Shown: piece by piece, positions 1 through 8,060 of the stretch | Numbering within the stretch: the first letter of the stretch is position 1 | Layout: each line of letters opens with the position of its first letter | Assembly: GCF_900129725.1 (NCBI RefSeq) | Contig: NZ_FQWQ01000006.1 | Location: forward strand, 496,001-560,000 | Direction of reading: 5' to 3' | Source: Chryseolinea serpens | Lineage (GTDB): Bacteria; Bacteroidota; Bacteroidia; Cytophagales; Cyclobacteriaceae | DNA length: 64,000 nt | Notes under the pieces: generated by a model | The model's input: the letters and a program-made list of their open reading frames with translations, nothing else | Told to the model about the DNA's origin: nothing | Databases searched by the model: none | Translations under genes and position numbers: made by a program

Positions 1-86
1 ATGGCCTCTTCGCTTGTCCTGGAGTAGCGCAGGCAAATGCCCATGGCGTAGGCGTAAAATTCTCTGTAGAGCCGGTCTTGGCTCAT
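1..86 (-). CDS. ECF-type RNA polymerase sigma factor, N-terminal fragment cut by the window edge
   Basis: The reverse strand reads into position 1 with a region-2-like start containing LYREFYAYAMGICLRYS, typical of Bacteroidota ECF sigma factors. Only about 28 residues are in the window from the ATG at 86. The frame stays open upstream, and the residues there (LYKLLDSCRSGDR, about 125-87) also look like the normal start of such a protein, so translation probably begins further upstream. I see no in-frame ATG, GTG or TTG in the stretch to about 160, so the true start is unresolved. It is divergent from the lipoprotein gene at 302. Confidence is good for the family and low for the start. Confidence 0.6.
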   Translation of the reverse strand, partial: MSQDRLYREFYAYAMGICLRYSRTSEEA

Positions 87-301
87 GCGATCCCCACTTC
101 GACAAGAATCCAGGAGTTTATATAGTTCGGTCTCTTTGATAGGCAGTGTTTTAGGTGTGACCGTTAAATAGTAACACGCAAGTTTTTGCCTAAGGGTTGG
201 TTGCGCCTTGTTAAAAATTGAAATAAACCTGGCGAACCAACCTATTCTCGTTTTCTCCCGTGATGTCAGTGTTTCTCCATCCACCCTTAATTTACCGCTT
301 T

Positions 302-1027
302 ATGAAAAATATAACCCTCTATGCACTTCTTTTCATTGCGCTGATGCGTTGCGGCAAAGACGAAGACCCTGTGCCGGAAAATCCTGCGGATACGCCTTAC
401 GATGTTGCGATCGACCCCAATGATTTTGAAACCACCAGCATTGTCGGGAACGAGTTCTTTCCTCTCATTCCGGAAAAAACCTATGTGTATGAAGGCAAGA
501 GCGACGAGGGTGGCGACACCCGCATCCTGGTGGCGTATACCAGCAAGACCAAAATGATCCAGGGCGTTACTTGCGTGGAGGTGCATGATCAAGCTTATGA
601 GAATGGTAGTTTGGTCGAAGACACGTACGACTGGTATGCCCAGGACAAGCAAGGCAATGTGTGGTACTTCGGCGAAGCGACCCAAACTTTTGAGAACGGT
701 CAGGTAACGGGCACAAAGGGATCGTGGGAAGCGGGCGTCAACGGCGCCATGCCGGGGATTATTATGTTGGCAAAACCCCTGGTCAGTATGTGGTACAGAC
801 AGGAGTACTTTAAAGGCGAGGCCGAAGACGTTGCCCAGGTACTCAGTAGTGCCGCGTCTGTCAGCGTACCGTATGGCTCATTTGAGAATTGCTTGCAAAC
901 GGCGGAATGGAGCTTGTTGGAAACGGGGATCGTGGGGCAAAAATATTACGCTCCAGGTGTTGGGGTGGTGAAGTCGATCGGGGTGAAGGGCGAGTCGGGT
1001 TATGAGGATTTGAAGGAGATCCAATGA
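302..1027 (+). CDS. hypothetical lipoprotein
   Basis: This 241-residue protein has a short hydrophobic N-terminus followed by a Cys (IALMRCGKDED), which suggests a lipoprotein, although LMRC is not a textbook lipobox. A run of acidic residues and prolines follows, as is usual for Bacteroidota surface lipoproteins. The rest is soluble and rich in Tyr, Trp and Gly, with no catalytic motif I recognise. The ATG at 302 is preferred over an upstream in-frame start at 260 because only it puts the signal sequence at the N-terminus. It converges with the next gene, 4 nt away. Function unknown. Confidence 0.65.
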   Translation: MKNITLYALLFIALMRCGKDEDPVPENPADTPYDVAIDPNDFETTSIVGNEFFPLIPEKTYVYEGKSDEGGDTRILVAYTSKTKMIQGVTCVEVHDQAYENGSLVEDTYDWYAQDKQGNVWYFGEATQTFENGQVTGTKGSWEAGVNGAMPGIIMLAKPLVSMWYRQEYFKGEAEDVAQVLSSAASVSVPYGSFENCLQTAEWSLLETGIVGQKYYAPGVGVVKSIGVKGESGYEDLKEIQ

Positions 1028-1031
1028 CGAT

Positions 1032-2408
1032 TTAATCTCCCCCACATCCCCCACAACTGCTGCAGGAACTTCCACAACTCGACCCGCAAGACGAACTGCT
1101 GGAACTGTCCCAACTGGACGAATCGTTGTTGAGGGCCGAATCAAAATCCTTCACTACCGGAAAAAAAGTCGTTGACAACACTGCCGGTCCCATAACAAAG
1201 AAACGCCATGACCAGTCCTTGCGATTTTCTTTTGTTGGCAGGATCTCGTTTTCGTAGAATGCGGGAATGGTGTTTATGCAAACCAATTTTGTTAACCGCA
1301 CAAGGTAATAGCCTGCACCGTAGGTTAGTACAAAAAGAACGATGACCAGGTTCGCGACTTCCTTATCTCTCATCAATCCGGTCGAGAGCCGCACAAACCC
1401 CAACAGGATCAAAAAGGCGTACACAGCGAAGTTGAGATAGAAAAGCTTCCCGAAGACTGTCGATTTTGAGAAATACTTTTTGAAAGCGTCCATCGAATTT
1501 GAAATGTTGCTGAAGGCAGGTTTGCTTGTCAACGTTCGTAGCAGTAAGGGGTATTCTCTTTGCTCGCGATCTTTCAGTTCTTCGAAAATGGTATACTGTT
1601 CAACATTTTCCGGTTTCGCGTCCGGATTCAGTTTCAAAGCATTGTCTGTTTTGACAACCTCGATCATGTTTTCGTCAATCAGTTGGCTCACGTTTCCATG
1701 GACTACGTTGGCGAGCTTCTGTGTTTTGAGATACACCAACTCCATCGGGTCGAGATGATGAATGAACGTGAAGCGTTTGAAACCCTTGACAATGGTTGTG
1801 AGGCGCCATTTATTGAATTCATGCAGGCCGACGCCGGAAGCAATCGCCAGGATGCTATAACCAATCAGGAAGTACGGATTGTCGATGTGTATGTAGACCG
1901 GCTTCAAAAGAAAATAAAAAGGGATCAGCGACACGATCGTCACCAACATGGCAAAAATCACAAAGGTCCTGATTTTATATTTGGCCTTTGGCAGTCGCAA
2001 AGCTTCATACATGCCCGCATACTCCCATATTTCACGCGGCTGCTGACCGAAGGTGTCGGCATACAATTTTTTTGTTCGCTCTTTGGCTTGCTGAAATTTC
2101 TCGAAGTCTTCCCGGTTGTGCGTGGAGGGAATGTGTTGAATGGCCTTCCCGATCAGATCACACAGATCGGCATACGATTTTGTGAAGATGAGATGCTGAT
2201 GCCAGACCGTGTCCACAATTTCTGAAGGCGACACCATGAAACTGGAGGTCCCGGCCAGGTACATAAATTTTTTATATTCCAGGATGGCCTTGCGTGTAAA
2301 GTCCTGCGTCCAAAAATTTTCGGCTGCGAGGCGGGTGGAAAATCCATATTCGCTGATGGGATCGTCGAGGTCGAAGGCTGCTATTTTTTCCCAGAGAATT
2401 TTATCCAT
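1032..2408 (-). CDS. TIGR04222-like membrane protein with Ser/Gly/Cys-rich C-terminal tail
   Basis: This 458-residue protein has three visible parts. Residues 1 to about 140 are soluble and carry VDTVWHQHLIFTKSY, the signature of the glycine-rich-domain-protein-like (GRDP-like) fold. Hydrophobic segments follow near residues 150-200, 325-345 and 355-370. The end is low complexity, with alternating CGSSC, SSCGG and CGGCGGD clusters. This architecture is known from TIGR04222 domain membrane proteins, whose role is unknown. The tail has seven cysteines in its last 20 or so residues, which could bind metal or anchor the protein; that is inference. The gene stands alone, convergent with the lipoprotein gene and upstream of two tRNA genes on the same strand. 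Confidence 0.75.
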   Translation of the reverse strand: MDKILWEKIAAFDLDDPISEYGFSTRLAAENFWTQDFTRKAILEYKKFMYLAGTSSFMVSPSEIVDTVWHQHLIFTKSYADLCDLIGKAIQHIPSTHNREDFEKFQQAKERTKKLYADTFGQQPREIWEYAGMYEALRLPKAKYKIRTFVIFAMLVTIVSLIPFYFLLKPVYIHIDNPYFLIGYSILAIASGVGLHEFNKWRLTTIVKGFKRFTFIHHLDPMELVYLKTQKLANVVHGNVSQLIDENMIEVVKTDNALKLNPDAKPENVEQYTIFEELKDREQREYPLLLRTLTSKPAFSNISNSMDAFKKYFSKSTVFGKLFYLNFAVYAFLILLGFVRLSTGLMRDKEVANLVIVLFVLTYGAGYYLVRLTKLVCINTIPAFYENEILPTKENRKDWSWRFFVMGPAVLSTTFFPVVKDFDSALNNDSSSWDSSSSSSCGSSCGSSCSSCGGCGGD

Positions 2409-2520
2409 AGTGATGATGGCTTAGGGTTATGCACAAAGGCCGCTATGGGCCGCAGATTTAATTACGCAGTGTGAGGGAATTTATAAAGGGAAAACCTGGC
2501 GACGGGGTTTTCCTTTTGAG

Positions 2521-2606
2521 TACCCAGGGCGGGACTTGAACCCGCACGACCTTTTGGGGTCACAGGATTTTAAGTCCTGCGTGTCTACCAATTTCACCAC
2601 CCGGGC
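2521..2606 (-). tRNA. tRNA-Leu (anticodon UAA)
   Basis: The reverse strand folds as a class II tRNA. The acceptor pairs GCCCGGG with CCTGGGT (two G-U pairs) and is followed by discriminator A. The anticodon stem is CAGGA/TCCTG around loop CTTAAAA, giving anticodon TAA. A long variable arm follows, then T arm GCGGG-TTCAAGT-CCCGC. The CCA end is not encoded. A tRNA-Gly gene lies about 100 bp upstream on the same strand. Confidence 0.95.
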
Positions 2607-2708
2607 AGGTTTTGCTTGTGGGCATTTCTTGCTGACAACGAGGGAGATCTTTTTACAAACCTCCTGAAAAAATAATCCCCTTTCCATCCGGAAAGGGGCT
2701 ATTCTTTT

Positions 2709-2782
<74 letters not shown>

Positions 2783-2923
2783 AAAATCTTGGTTGTGTGT
2801 GGGTGTGATCGATTTGGGAGTGCAAATTTAATTCCGATTCCTAAATTTCCAAATTCACATCAAAAATCTTCGTTTTTTAATGGATTTAGCCAAAAAATTC
2901 GTGTTTCGGTCACCCGCCAAACA

Positions 2924-3301
2924 TCACGGTTTCAGGGCGATACACGAGATCTCCACGTTCACGTCTTTGGGCAGGCGGCTGACCTCCACGGTTTCGCGAG
3001 CGGGCGGGTTTTGGGTGAAATATTTTCCATAGACCTCGTTCACTTTGGGGAAATCGCCCATATTCTTTAAAAAGATCGATGTTTTCACCACGGCACTAAA
3101 GTCCAGCCCGGCGGCTTTCAGGATCGCGGCGAGGTTGGCCATCACCTGGGTGGTCTCTTCTTCGATGGTGCCTTTCACGATCTCGCCCCCCTTCATGGGA
3201 ATCTGACCACTGATGAAAAGCATGTTGCCGGCCTGGATGGCCTGGCTGTAGGGACCTATGGGTTCGGGTGCATCCGAGGAATAAACAACAGTTTTTGCCA
3301 T
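2924..3301 (-). CDS. ridA: RidA family reactive-intermediate deaminase
   Basis: This 125-residue protein is full length for RidA/YjgF/Rid enzymes, which hydrolyse the reactive 2-aminoacrylate and other enamine/imine intermediates released by PLP enzymes. It has the early [11 protein letters not shown] motif, FISGQIP, and the conserved Arg of PPARETVEV (about R102) with a downstream Glu (about E118), the pair typical of active RidA. No signal peptide is present, so it should be cytosolic. It is divergent from the gene at 3374, with a 72-nt gap. Confidence 0.92.
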   Translation of the reverse strand: MAKTVVYSSDAPEPIGPYSQAIQAGNMLFISGQIPMKGGEIVKGTIEEETTQVMANLAAILKAAGLDFSAVVKTSIFLKNMGDFPKVNEVYGKYFTQNPPARETVEVSRLPKDVNVEISCIALKP

Positions 3302-3373
3302 GTTTGTGAAGTTTAAAAATTAATTTAGCAGTCGTCAAAAATAAACAATCGTTCAACGGATTTAGCTTCGCGC

Positions 3374-4036
3374 ATGAATATTTTAGTTATCGGTGAGCCC
3401 GTCAACCTGCAGGAATGTCACCAGAAATTTGGTGACAAGCACATTTACTCCCGGGTAGACGAGCACCGCGACGCGGAAAAGTTTTTGAGGAACAGCGACT
3501 TGGTCTTCGACTTCATCATCGAAGAAGAAGTGCACCAGTTCGAGATCTATAACGAATACGCCGCCACCGCCTTCATCAATACGTGCAAGGTGAGCCTGGG
3601 CGAGTTGGTACACCTCACCGACCATGCCTTGGAAAGCACGATCTTCGGCTTTAACGGCCTGCCCACATTTCTTTCGCGCGAGGTCATGGAAGTGAGCCTG
3701 TGGAAACCCGAAGACGAACCCCGCCTCCGGAGAATTTGCAGCGAGCTGAAAACGGATTTCCTGCTGGTCGACGATCGCGTCGGACTGGTCACGCCGCGCG
3801 TCGTGTGCATGATCATCAACGAGGCCTACTATACCGTGCAAGACGGCACCGCTACCCGCAAGGACATCGACCTGGCGATGAAGCTGGGGACAAACTATCC
3901 CTATGGACCCTTCGAGTGGTGCCAGCGCATTGGAGTGAAGCATGTGTACGAGCTCATCGAGGCGCTGTATGATGACACCAAGGACGAACGCTATAAGATC
4001 TGCCCGTTGTTGAAGAAAGAGTATTTGAAAAACTAG
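3374..4036 (+). CDS. 3-hydroxyacyl-CoA dehydrogenase family protein, C-terminal-domain type
   Basis: This 220-residue protein ends in a clear 3-hydroxyacyl-CoA dehydrogenase C-terminal domain: about residues 125-215, with VTPRVVCMIINEAYYTV and the TNYPYGPFEWCQRIG motif that follows the D-I-D-x-A-M-K-x-G helix. The first 100 residues begin like a Rossmann strand (NILVIGEP) but lack the GxGxxG dinucleotide loop and are short, so NAD binding is doubtful. It may be a degenerate dehydrogenase or a partner subunit. No other beta-oxidation gene adjoins it; an acyl-CoA dehydrogenase lies 6 kb downstream. Family assignment is firm, activity is not. Confidence 0.75.
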   Translation: MNILVIGEPVNLQECHQKFGDKHIYSRVDEHRDAEKFLRNSDLVFDFIIEEEVHQFEIYNEYAATAFINTCKVSLGELVHLTDHALESTIFGFNGLPTFLSREVMEVSLWKPEDEPRLRRICSELKTDFLLVDDRVGLVTPRVVCMIINEAYYTVQDGTATRKDIDLAMKLGTNYPYGPFEWCQRIGVKHVYELIEALYDDTKDERYKICPLLKKEYLKN

Positions 4037-4118
4037 CGCTTGCCCCGGCGTATTAAGTTATTGTTAATCCAGGAGGGCCTGTGAATTTTAAAGGTATTTT
4101 TAGCGCACATTAAAGAAG

Positions 4119-5735
4119 TTGGAACCCGTCCCACACACCGAGTCGAACCTGAACGCGAATCACAACGCCTGGAGTAACGTCCGCATCGTGCTGGCCATTG
4201 CCGGGGCCTTCGTGTTGTTCTTGTTTGCCCTCGACCTGATGACGTCGTCGCTGCAACACATGGGAAAAAATGTGGCTGAGACCATCTTGCTGGCCACATC
4301 AAATCCGTTTACGGGATTGTTCATCGGGTTGCTCATCACCGCCATGTTGCAGAGCAGCTCCACGACCACCTCGCTGGTGGTGGCGCTGGTGGCCTCGGGG
4401 TCGATCACGCTGCAGAGCGCCATCCCCATCATCATGGGCGCCAACATCGGCACCACGATCACCAGCACCCTCGTGTCGCTGAGTTTTATAAACAAGAAAA
4501 AAGAATTTCGCCGCGCCGTTGCGGCCGGCACGTATCACGACTTCTTTAATATCCTCACCGCCACGGTGCTCTTCCCGCTGGAATATTATTATGGATTTCT
4601 GTCATCACTTTCGGCCTGGATCACCAGTTTCTTTTTCAGTCCCGTGGCCGCGCCGGTGCAAAACAAGATCTCGCATTTTTGGGTGGGCTTTAGTCCCGTC
4701 ATTGACTTTTTGATCCGGGAGGTGCCGAGCCCATTTTTCCTGGCCTTCACGGCACTGGTCCTTTTGTTTTCATCCATCCTGATCTTTCGCAGGCTGATCT
4801 CCAATTTGCTCAAGGCAAAGTCGCCGGAGCAATTTGGCCGCTTCTTTTTTAAGAACCAGTTTAAATCTTTTTTATGGGGCTTGCTGACAACGGCGGCCAT
4901 CCGCTCCAGCACGATCACCACATCGGTGGTGGTGCCCATCGTGGCCAAGAAGATCGCCAACCTCAAGCAAGCAGCGCCCTTCATCATGGGCGCCAACGTG
5001 GGCACTACCATCACCGCGTTTATCGCGGCCACGTTAAACGCCAACACGGCGCCGGCCATCAGCATCGCGATCGCGCACTTCCTTTTTAATTTTATCGGCG
5101 TGTTGTTGTTCTTCCCCGTGCCGGTGATGCGCCGGTTGCCGATGGCCCTGGCGGAGGGATTGGGAAAGCTTGCACTGAAATACCGGCTGGTCGGTTTCGT
5201 CTACATCCTGGTGACGTTCTTCTTTGTGCCCTTCACCCTGATTTATTTCAACCGCGACTCGATCAAGACCCTGGACCTGGACTATGCGGAGACCACTGCT
5301 ACGGGTGAGACCGCTCCCTACCGTGTGGTGATCCGCACCAACGTGCGCACACAAACGGGTGAATGGACAAAATATAACAGCGATGAGCCAGGAGCCGAGC
5401 CCGCCTTTATTTATCCCATGACGGTGAAGAACAACACCTTGCTGGTGGGCAAACAAATGTTCCGTTTCAGCCGGCCAGGTTTCTGTTGGGATGGCGAAGA
5501 CGAGAAGGGGAAGTTCAAAACCTGTATCGTGCAGATCCTCCCCAAAATGGAAGTAGCCGGGCAGTCGTTCGACTCGGTGTTTGTGGCACAGGTCAACTAT
5601 GAGCACGCCATCGATTCCGTTGCCCACCGCTATTACATGAATGCCACCTATAAGATCCTGTTGCAGCACGAGATCCTGACCCCCGGAAAGGCCCCGCTCG
5701 TGGCTGAAAAGCTCACCCGGTTTGGGATGGAGTGA
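4119..5735 (+). CDS. Na/Pi cotransporter family protein with non-PhoU C-terminal domain
   Basis: This protein of about 538 residues has the inverted-repeat signatures of type II Na+/phosphate cotransporters: QSSSTTTSLVVALVASG in the first half, RSSTITTSVVVPIVA in the second, and an IIMGANIGTT/FIMGANVGTT pair. It has eight or more hydrophobic segments up to about residue 385. Bacterial homologues usually end in a cytoplasmic PhoU-like helical domain. Here residues 390-538 are mixed, apparently beta-rich, with no PhoU motif. The start is a TTG at 4119 and is uncertain; no in-frame ATG precedes the first membrane segment. It is followed at once by the holin-III-like gene. Confidence 0.85.
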   Translation: MEPVPHTESNLNANHNAWSNVRIVLAIAGAFVLFLFALDLMTSSLQHMGKNVAETILLATSNPFTGLFIGLLITAMLQSSSTTTSLVVALVASGSITLQSAIPIIMGANIGTTITSTLVSLSFINKKKEFRRAVAAGTYHDFFNILTATVLFPLEYYYGFLSSLSAWITSFFFSPVAAPVQNKISHFWVGFSPVIDFLIREVPSPFFLAFTALVLLFSSILIFRRLISNLLKAKSPEQFGRFFFKNQFKSFLWGLLTTAAIRSSTITTSVVVPIVAKKIANLKQAAPFIMGANVGTTITAFIAATLNANTAPAISIAIAHFLFNFIGVLLFFPVPVMRRLPMALAEGLGKLALKYRLVGFVYILVTFFFVPFTLIYFNRDSIKTLDLDYAETTATGETAPYRVVIRTNVRTQTGEWTKYNSDEPGAEPAFIYPMTVKNNTLLVGKQMFRFSRPGFCWDGEDEKGKFKTCIVQILPKMEVAGQSFDSVFVAQVNYEHAIDSVAHRYYMNATYKILLQHEILTPGKAPLVAEKLTRFGME

Positions 5736-5772
5736 TCTTCTCTTTATATTGCATGATCACATTTACAGAGCC

Positions 5773-6129
5773 GTGCTGAAAGATTCAATACTGAAATTTC
5801 TGAAACTGGATACCCTCATCGAACACCTCACCGGCTTCGTGGAGACCCGCATCGAGTTGATGAAACTGGAGATCAAGGAAGAGGTGGCCAAGGCCATGGC
5901 ACGTGTGTTGATCCTGGGACTTTTGATGGCCGTGTTCACTTTGTTTATTATGCTGATAAGCATGGCCGTGGCCTTCAAGATCGGCGAATCCCTTGGTGCA
6001 TCCGTAGGCTTTGCCATCGTGGCGGGCTTCTATTTGCTGGTGGGCGTTTTGCTTGTGTTGATGCGCGAGGGCATCCGCGAGACGCTGGAAAAACAGCTTG
6101 GCGAAATCATGAAGAAAAAGAAAAAGTAG
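5773..6129 (+). CDS. phage holin family (superfamily III, Phage_holin_3_6-like) membrane protein
   Basis: This protein of about 118 residues starts with an amphipathic helix (LIEHLTGFVETRIELMKLEI), followed by two membrane segments (about residues 45-70 and 76-95) and a basic Lys-rich end. This is the usual shape of the small chromosomal proteins named after actinobacteriophage holins; there is no phage context and a lytic role is unlikely. I prefer the GTG at 5773 because the protein then begins like its family. An upstream ATG at 5722 would add 17 atypical residues and overlap the transporter gene. It is 5 nt from the next gene and clearly in one operon with it. Confidence 0.75.
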   Translation: MLKDSILKFLKLDTLIEHLTGFVETRIELMKLEIKEEVAKAMARVLILGLLMAVFTLFIMLISMAVAFKIGESLGASVGFAIVAGFYLLVGVLLVLMREGIRETLEKQLGEIMKKKKK

Positions 6130-6134
6130 CGCGT

Positions 6135-6548
6135 ATGGAGTTGCTGGAATCGAACGACCCGAAATTGGAACTGTTAAAGAAGTCTGCCAAGCACCGGCAG
6201 GATCTGGAAGATGAAGTGCGGTTGATCTCTGCCAAGACGGAACGGATCATCACCAACGCCCTCATCATCGGTGGAACACTGGCGGCCGCCTACGTGCTGG
6301 TGCGTCAGTTCTCTGGCCCTTCCAAAAAACGTAAAAAAGTAAAATCACAAAAATTGAAAGTGGTGCAGGCTGCTCCCGCAGACGCTGTCGAGGTGGAAGA
6401 GGAAGAATCCTTTGCTCCCGGCATTGTGTCGCAGGTGGGGCAGGCCATCGCCAGCCAGGCCACCGTATTCCTGCTGGGCCTGGCCAAGGAAAAACTTTCG
6501 GAGTTTCTCCAGGGTCAATTCGAAAAGAAAGAAGAAGAAAAGCAATGA
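6135..6548 (+). CDS. hypothetical single-pass membrane protein, YtxH-like in shape
   Basis: This 137-residue protein has a charged N-terminal helix (to about residue 38), one hydrophobic segment (ALIIGGTLAAAYVLV), a basic linker PSKKRKKVKSQK, an acidic patch, and a weakly hydrophobic C-terminal helix ending in KKEEEKQ. I recognise no named domain. It sits between the holin-III-like gene and the GGGP synthase gene and overlaps the latter by 4 bp (ATGA), so the two are translationally coupled. A role at the membrane alongside its neighbours is an inference from position only. Confidence 0.65.
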   Translation: MELLESNDPKLELLKKSAKHRQDLEDEVRLISAKTERIITNALIIGGTLAAAYVLVRQFSGPSKKRKKVKSQKLKVVQAAPADAVEVEEEESFAPGIVSQVGQAIASQATVFLLGLAKEKLSEFLQGQFEKKEEEKQ

Positions 6549-7309
6549 GCGTCCTTAAAACCCTGCGCGACCGGCATGCGCTGGGCAAAAAATCCATCGC
6601 CGTATTGGTCGACCCCGACAAGGCCGAAGACCCCGCACGGCTGATGCAACTCGTGAACCTGGCCAGCGAAAACTGCATCGACTTTTTCTTCGTAGGCGGA
6701 AGTCTGGTCACCACATCCAACCTGGCGGAGGTGGTGAAAGTGATCAAAGAAAATGTGACCATCCCCGTGGTGCTCTTCCCGGGTAACTCCATGCAAGTGG
6801 AGCCCACAGCCGATGCGTTGTTGTTTCTATCGCTCATCTCGGGCCGCAACCCCGAGCTGTTGATCGGCCAGCATGTGGTGGCCGCCCCCATCATCCGCAA
6901 TACGAAACTGGAAGTTATTCCCACGGGCTACATCCTCATCAACTCGGGTCGCATCACCTCGGTGGCCTACATCAGCAACACGATGCCGATCCCCGACGAC
7001 AAATATTCACTGGCCGCTTGCACAGCGCTGGCCGGGGAGATGCTGGGGCTTCAATCCATTTATCTAGATGCCGGCAGTGGCGCGGAAAAAGAGATCAGCG
7101 CCAAAATGATCGCCACCGTGCGCAAGTCGGTGAGCGTACCCCTTATTGTGGGGGGTGGCATCAACACCAGTCAAAAAGCGTTCAACGCTTTGGAGGCCGG
7201 TGCCGACATGATCGTGATCGGCAATGCGCTGGAAAAAAACCCCAATCTGCTGATCGAGATCTCCGATAAGGTGTATGAATGGAACGAAAGTATAGAAGCG
7301 GGTAAATAG
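6545..7309 (+). CDS. geranylgeranylglyceryl/heptaprenylglyceryl phosphate synthase family protein
   Basis: This 254-residue TIM-barrel protein matches GGGP synthase/PcrB: AVLVDPDKAED at about residue 20, FFVGGSLVTTSNL, FPGNSMQVEPTADALLFLSL, the substrate-pocket region PTGYILINSGRITSVAYI, YLDAGSGA, and the phosphate-binding loops IVGGGIN and GADMIVIGNALE. These enzymes attach a polyprenyl diphosphate to sn-glycerol-1-phosphate. Bacteroidota carry a group II form whose lipid product is less clear than in archaea. It is cytosolic or membrane-associated. It is last in a run with two small membrane proteins, starts inside the upstream stop codon, and is followed by a strong terminator. Confidence 0.92.
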   Translation: MSVLKTLRDRHALGKKSIAVLVDPDKAEDPARLMQLVNLASENCIDFFFVGGSLVTTSNLAEVVKVIKENVTIPVVLFPGNSMQVEPTADALLFLSLISGRNPELLIGQHVVAAPIIRNTKLEVIPTGYILINSGRITSVAYISNTMPIPDDKYSLAACTALAGEMLGLQSIYLDAGSGAEKEISAKMIATVRKSVSVPLIVGGGINTSQKAFNALEAGADMIVIGNALEKNPNLLIEISDKVYEWNESIEAGK

Positions 7310-7331
7310 ACCGGCTGACTTGTGTAAAAAA

Positions 7332-7358
7332 AAGAGGCTTCCGCTGTGGAAGCCTCTT
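7332..7358. terminator. bidirectional intrinsic terminator
   Basis: An 11-bp perfect stem (AAGAGGCTTCC / GGAAGCCTCTT) with a 5-nt loop is preceded by an A-run and followed by a T-run. It lies between two convergent genes, the GGGP synthase and the DinB protein, and can end transcription from both sides. Confidence 0.9.
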
Positions 7359-7373
7359 TTTTTTGATATCCGA

Positions 7374-7934
7374 TCAGAACAATTTTTCTTCCGGGGGTTT
7401 GATGTTGCTCAACCGGAGATAGACGGTGGTTTGTCCGCGATGGTGGGTTTGGTGTTCGAAGGTCTTGGCCAACGCCACCTGGCGCGTCATGTCCATGTTG
7501 AAGACTTTCACCATTTCGCCACCCGTGGCGTCGTTCATGCCTTTGGCGATGCCGATCACGTAGTCATAGCTGTCCATCACCGCGGTGGTCAGTTCGGCTT
7601 TGGTTTTGTATTTGTCGGATTGTTCCATCGAGCCAAAGGCGACGGGACTTTGTTTGCCGGCGGCGGCAGAGGACAGGCCATAGTTAGCTTCCGCGAGGTG
7701 AAGCATTTGTTGCCGGAAGCTGCGCATCTCGCCGGTGGGTTTGAAGTTGATGGAAGCGTCGGTGGAAGCATCCAGGTAAGATTTTGTATAGGCCTTGGCA
7801 CGTTCCCAGTCCGCTACATTTTGCGTCATCTGTTCCAGGGCGACGCGCTTGTTTTCGGCGCGATTAAAGGATACCAGCACACTGGCCATCACCACAAGGG
7901 CAACGACGGTGAGTACAATTTTGGTGGTTTTCAT
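7374..7934 (-). CDS. DinB family protein with N-terminal signal or anchor segment
   Basis: This 186-residue protein starts with a hydrophobic segment (TTKIVLTVVALVVMASVLVSF) that suggests export or anchoring, followed by a DinB/YfiT four-helix domain. The metal ligands are probably an early His (MLHLAEANYG) and the HQTHHRGQ motif near the end. Family members are metal-dependent, often thiol transferases or of unknown activity; the exported form is common in Bacteroidota. The start at 7934 is chosen because a longer frame to 8003 adds residues before the signal segment. It is divergent from the M1 peptidase gene. Confidence 0.85.
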   Translation of the reverse strand: MKTTKIVLTVVALVVMASVLVSFNRAENKRVALEQMTQNVADWERAKAYTKSYLDASTDASINFKPTGEMRSFRQQMLHLAEANYGLSSAAAGKQSPVAFGSMEQSDKYKTKAELTTAVMDSYDYVIGIAKGMNDATGGEMVKVFNMDMTRQVALAKTFEHQTHHRGQTTVYLRLSNIKPPEEKLF

Positions 7935-8010
7935 AACATTGGGGTTTTTGGGTAGGATGATAAAGGTAAGCTTTCGGTGAAGATTACAGAAGCCCTTTAT
8001 CATAATGTTC

Positions 8011-8042
8011 TTGGTTAACAGACCTGCGCGGGCGTACTTTGG
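8011..8042 (+). promoter_or_regulatory. candidate Bacteroidota-type promoter for the M1 peptidase gene
   Basis: TTGG at 8011-8014 and TACTTTGG at 8035-8042 are separated by 20 bp. This resembles the Bacteroidota -33 TTTG / -7 TAnnTTTG pattern, and the spacing equals that of the candidate upstream of polA. The start codon follows 18 nt after the -7 box. Confidence 0.4.
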
Positions 8043-8060
8043 ATGAATAGTATTTGACCT

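Noticed and set aside
5773-6129. Holin name suggesting a prophage
   Set aside because: No other phage gene is present; chromosomal proteins of this superfamily are common and the gene is in a lipid-enzyme operon.
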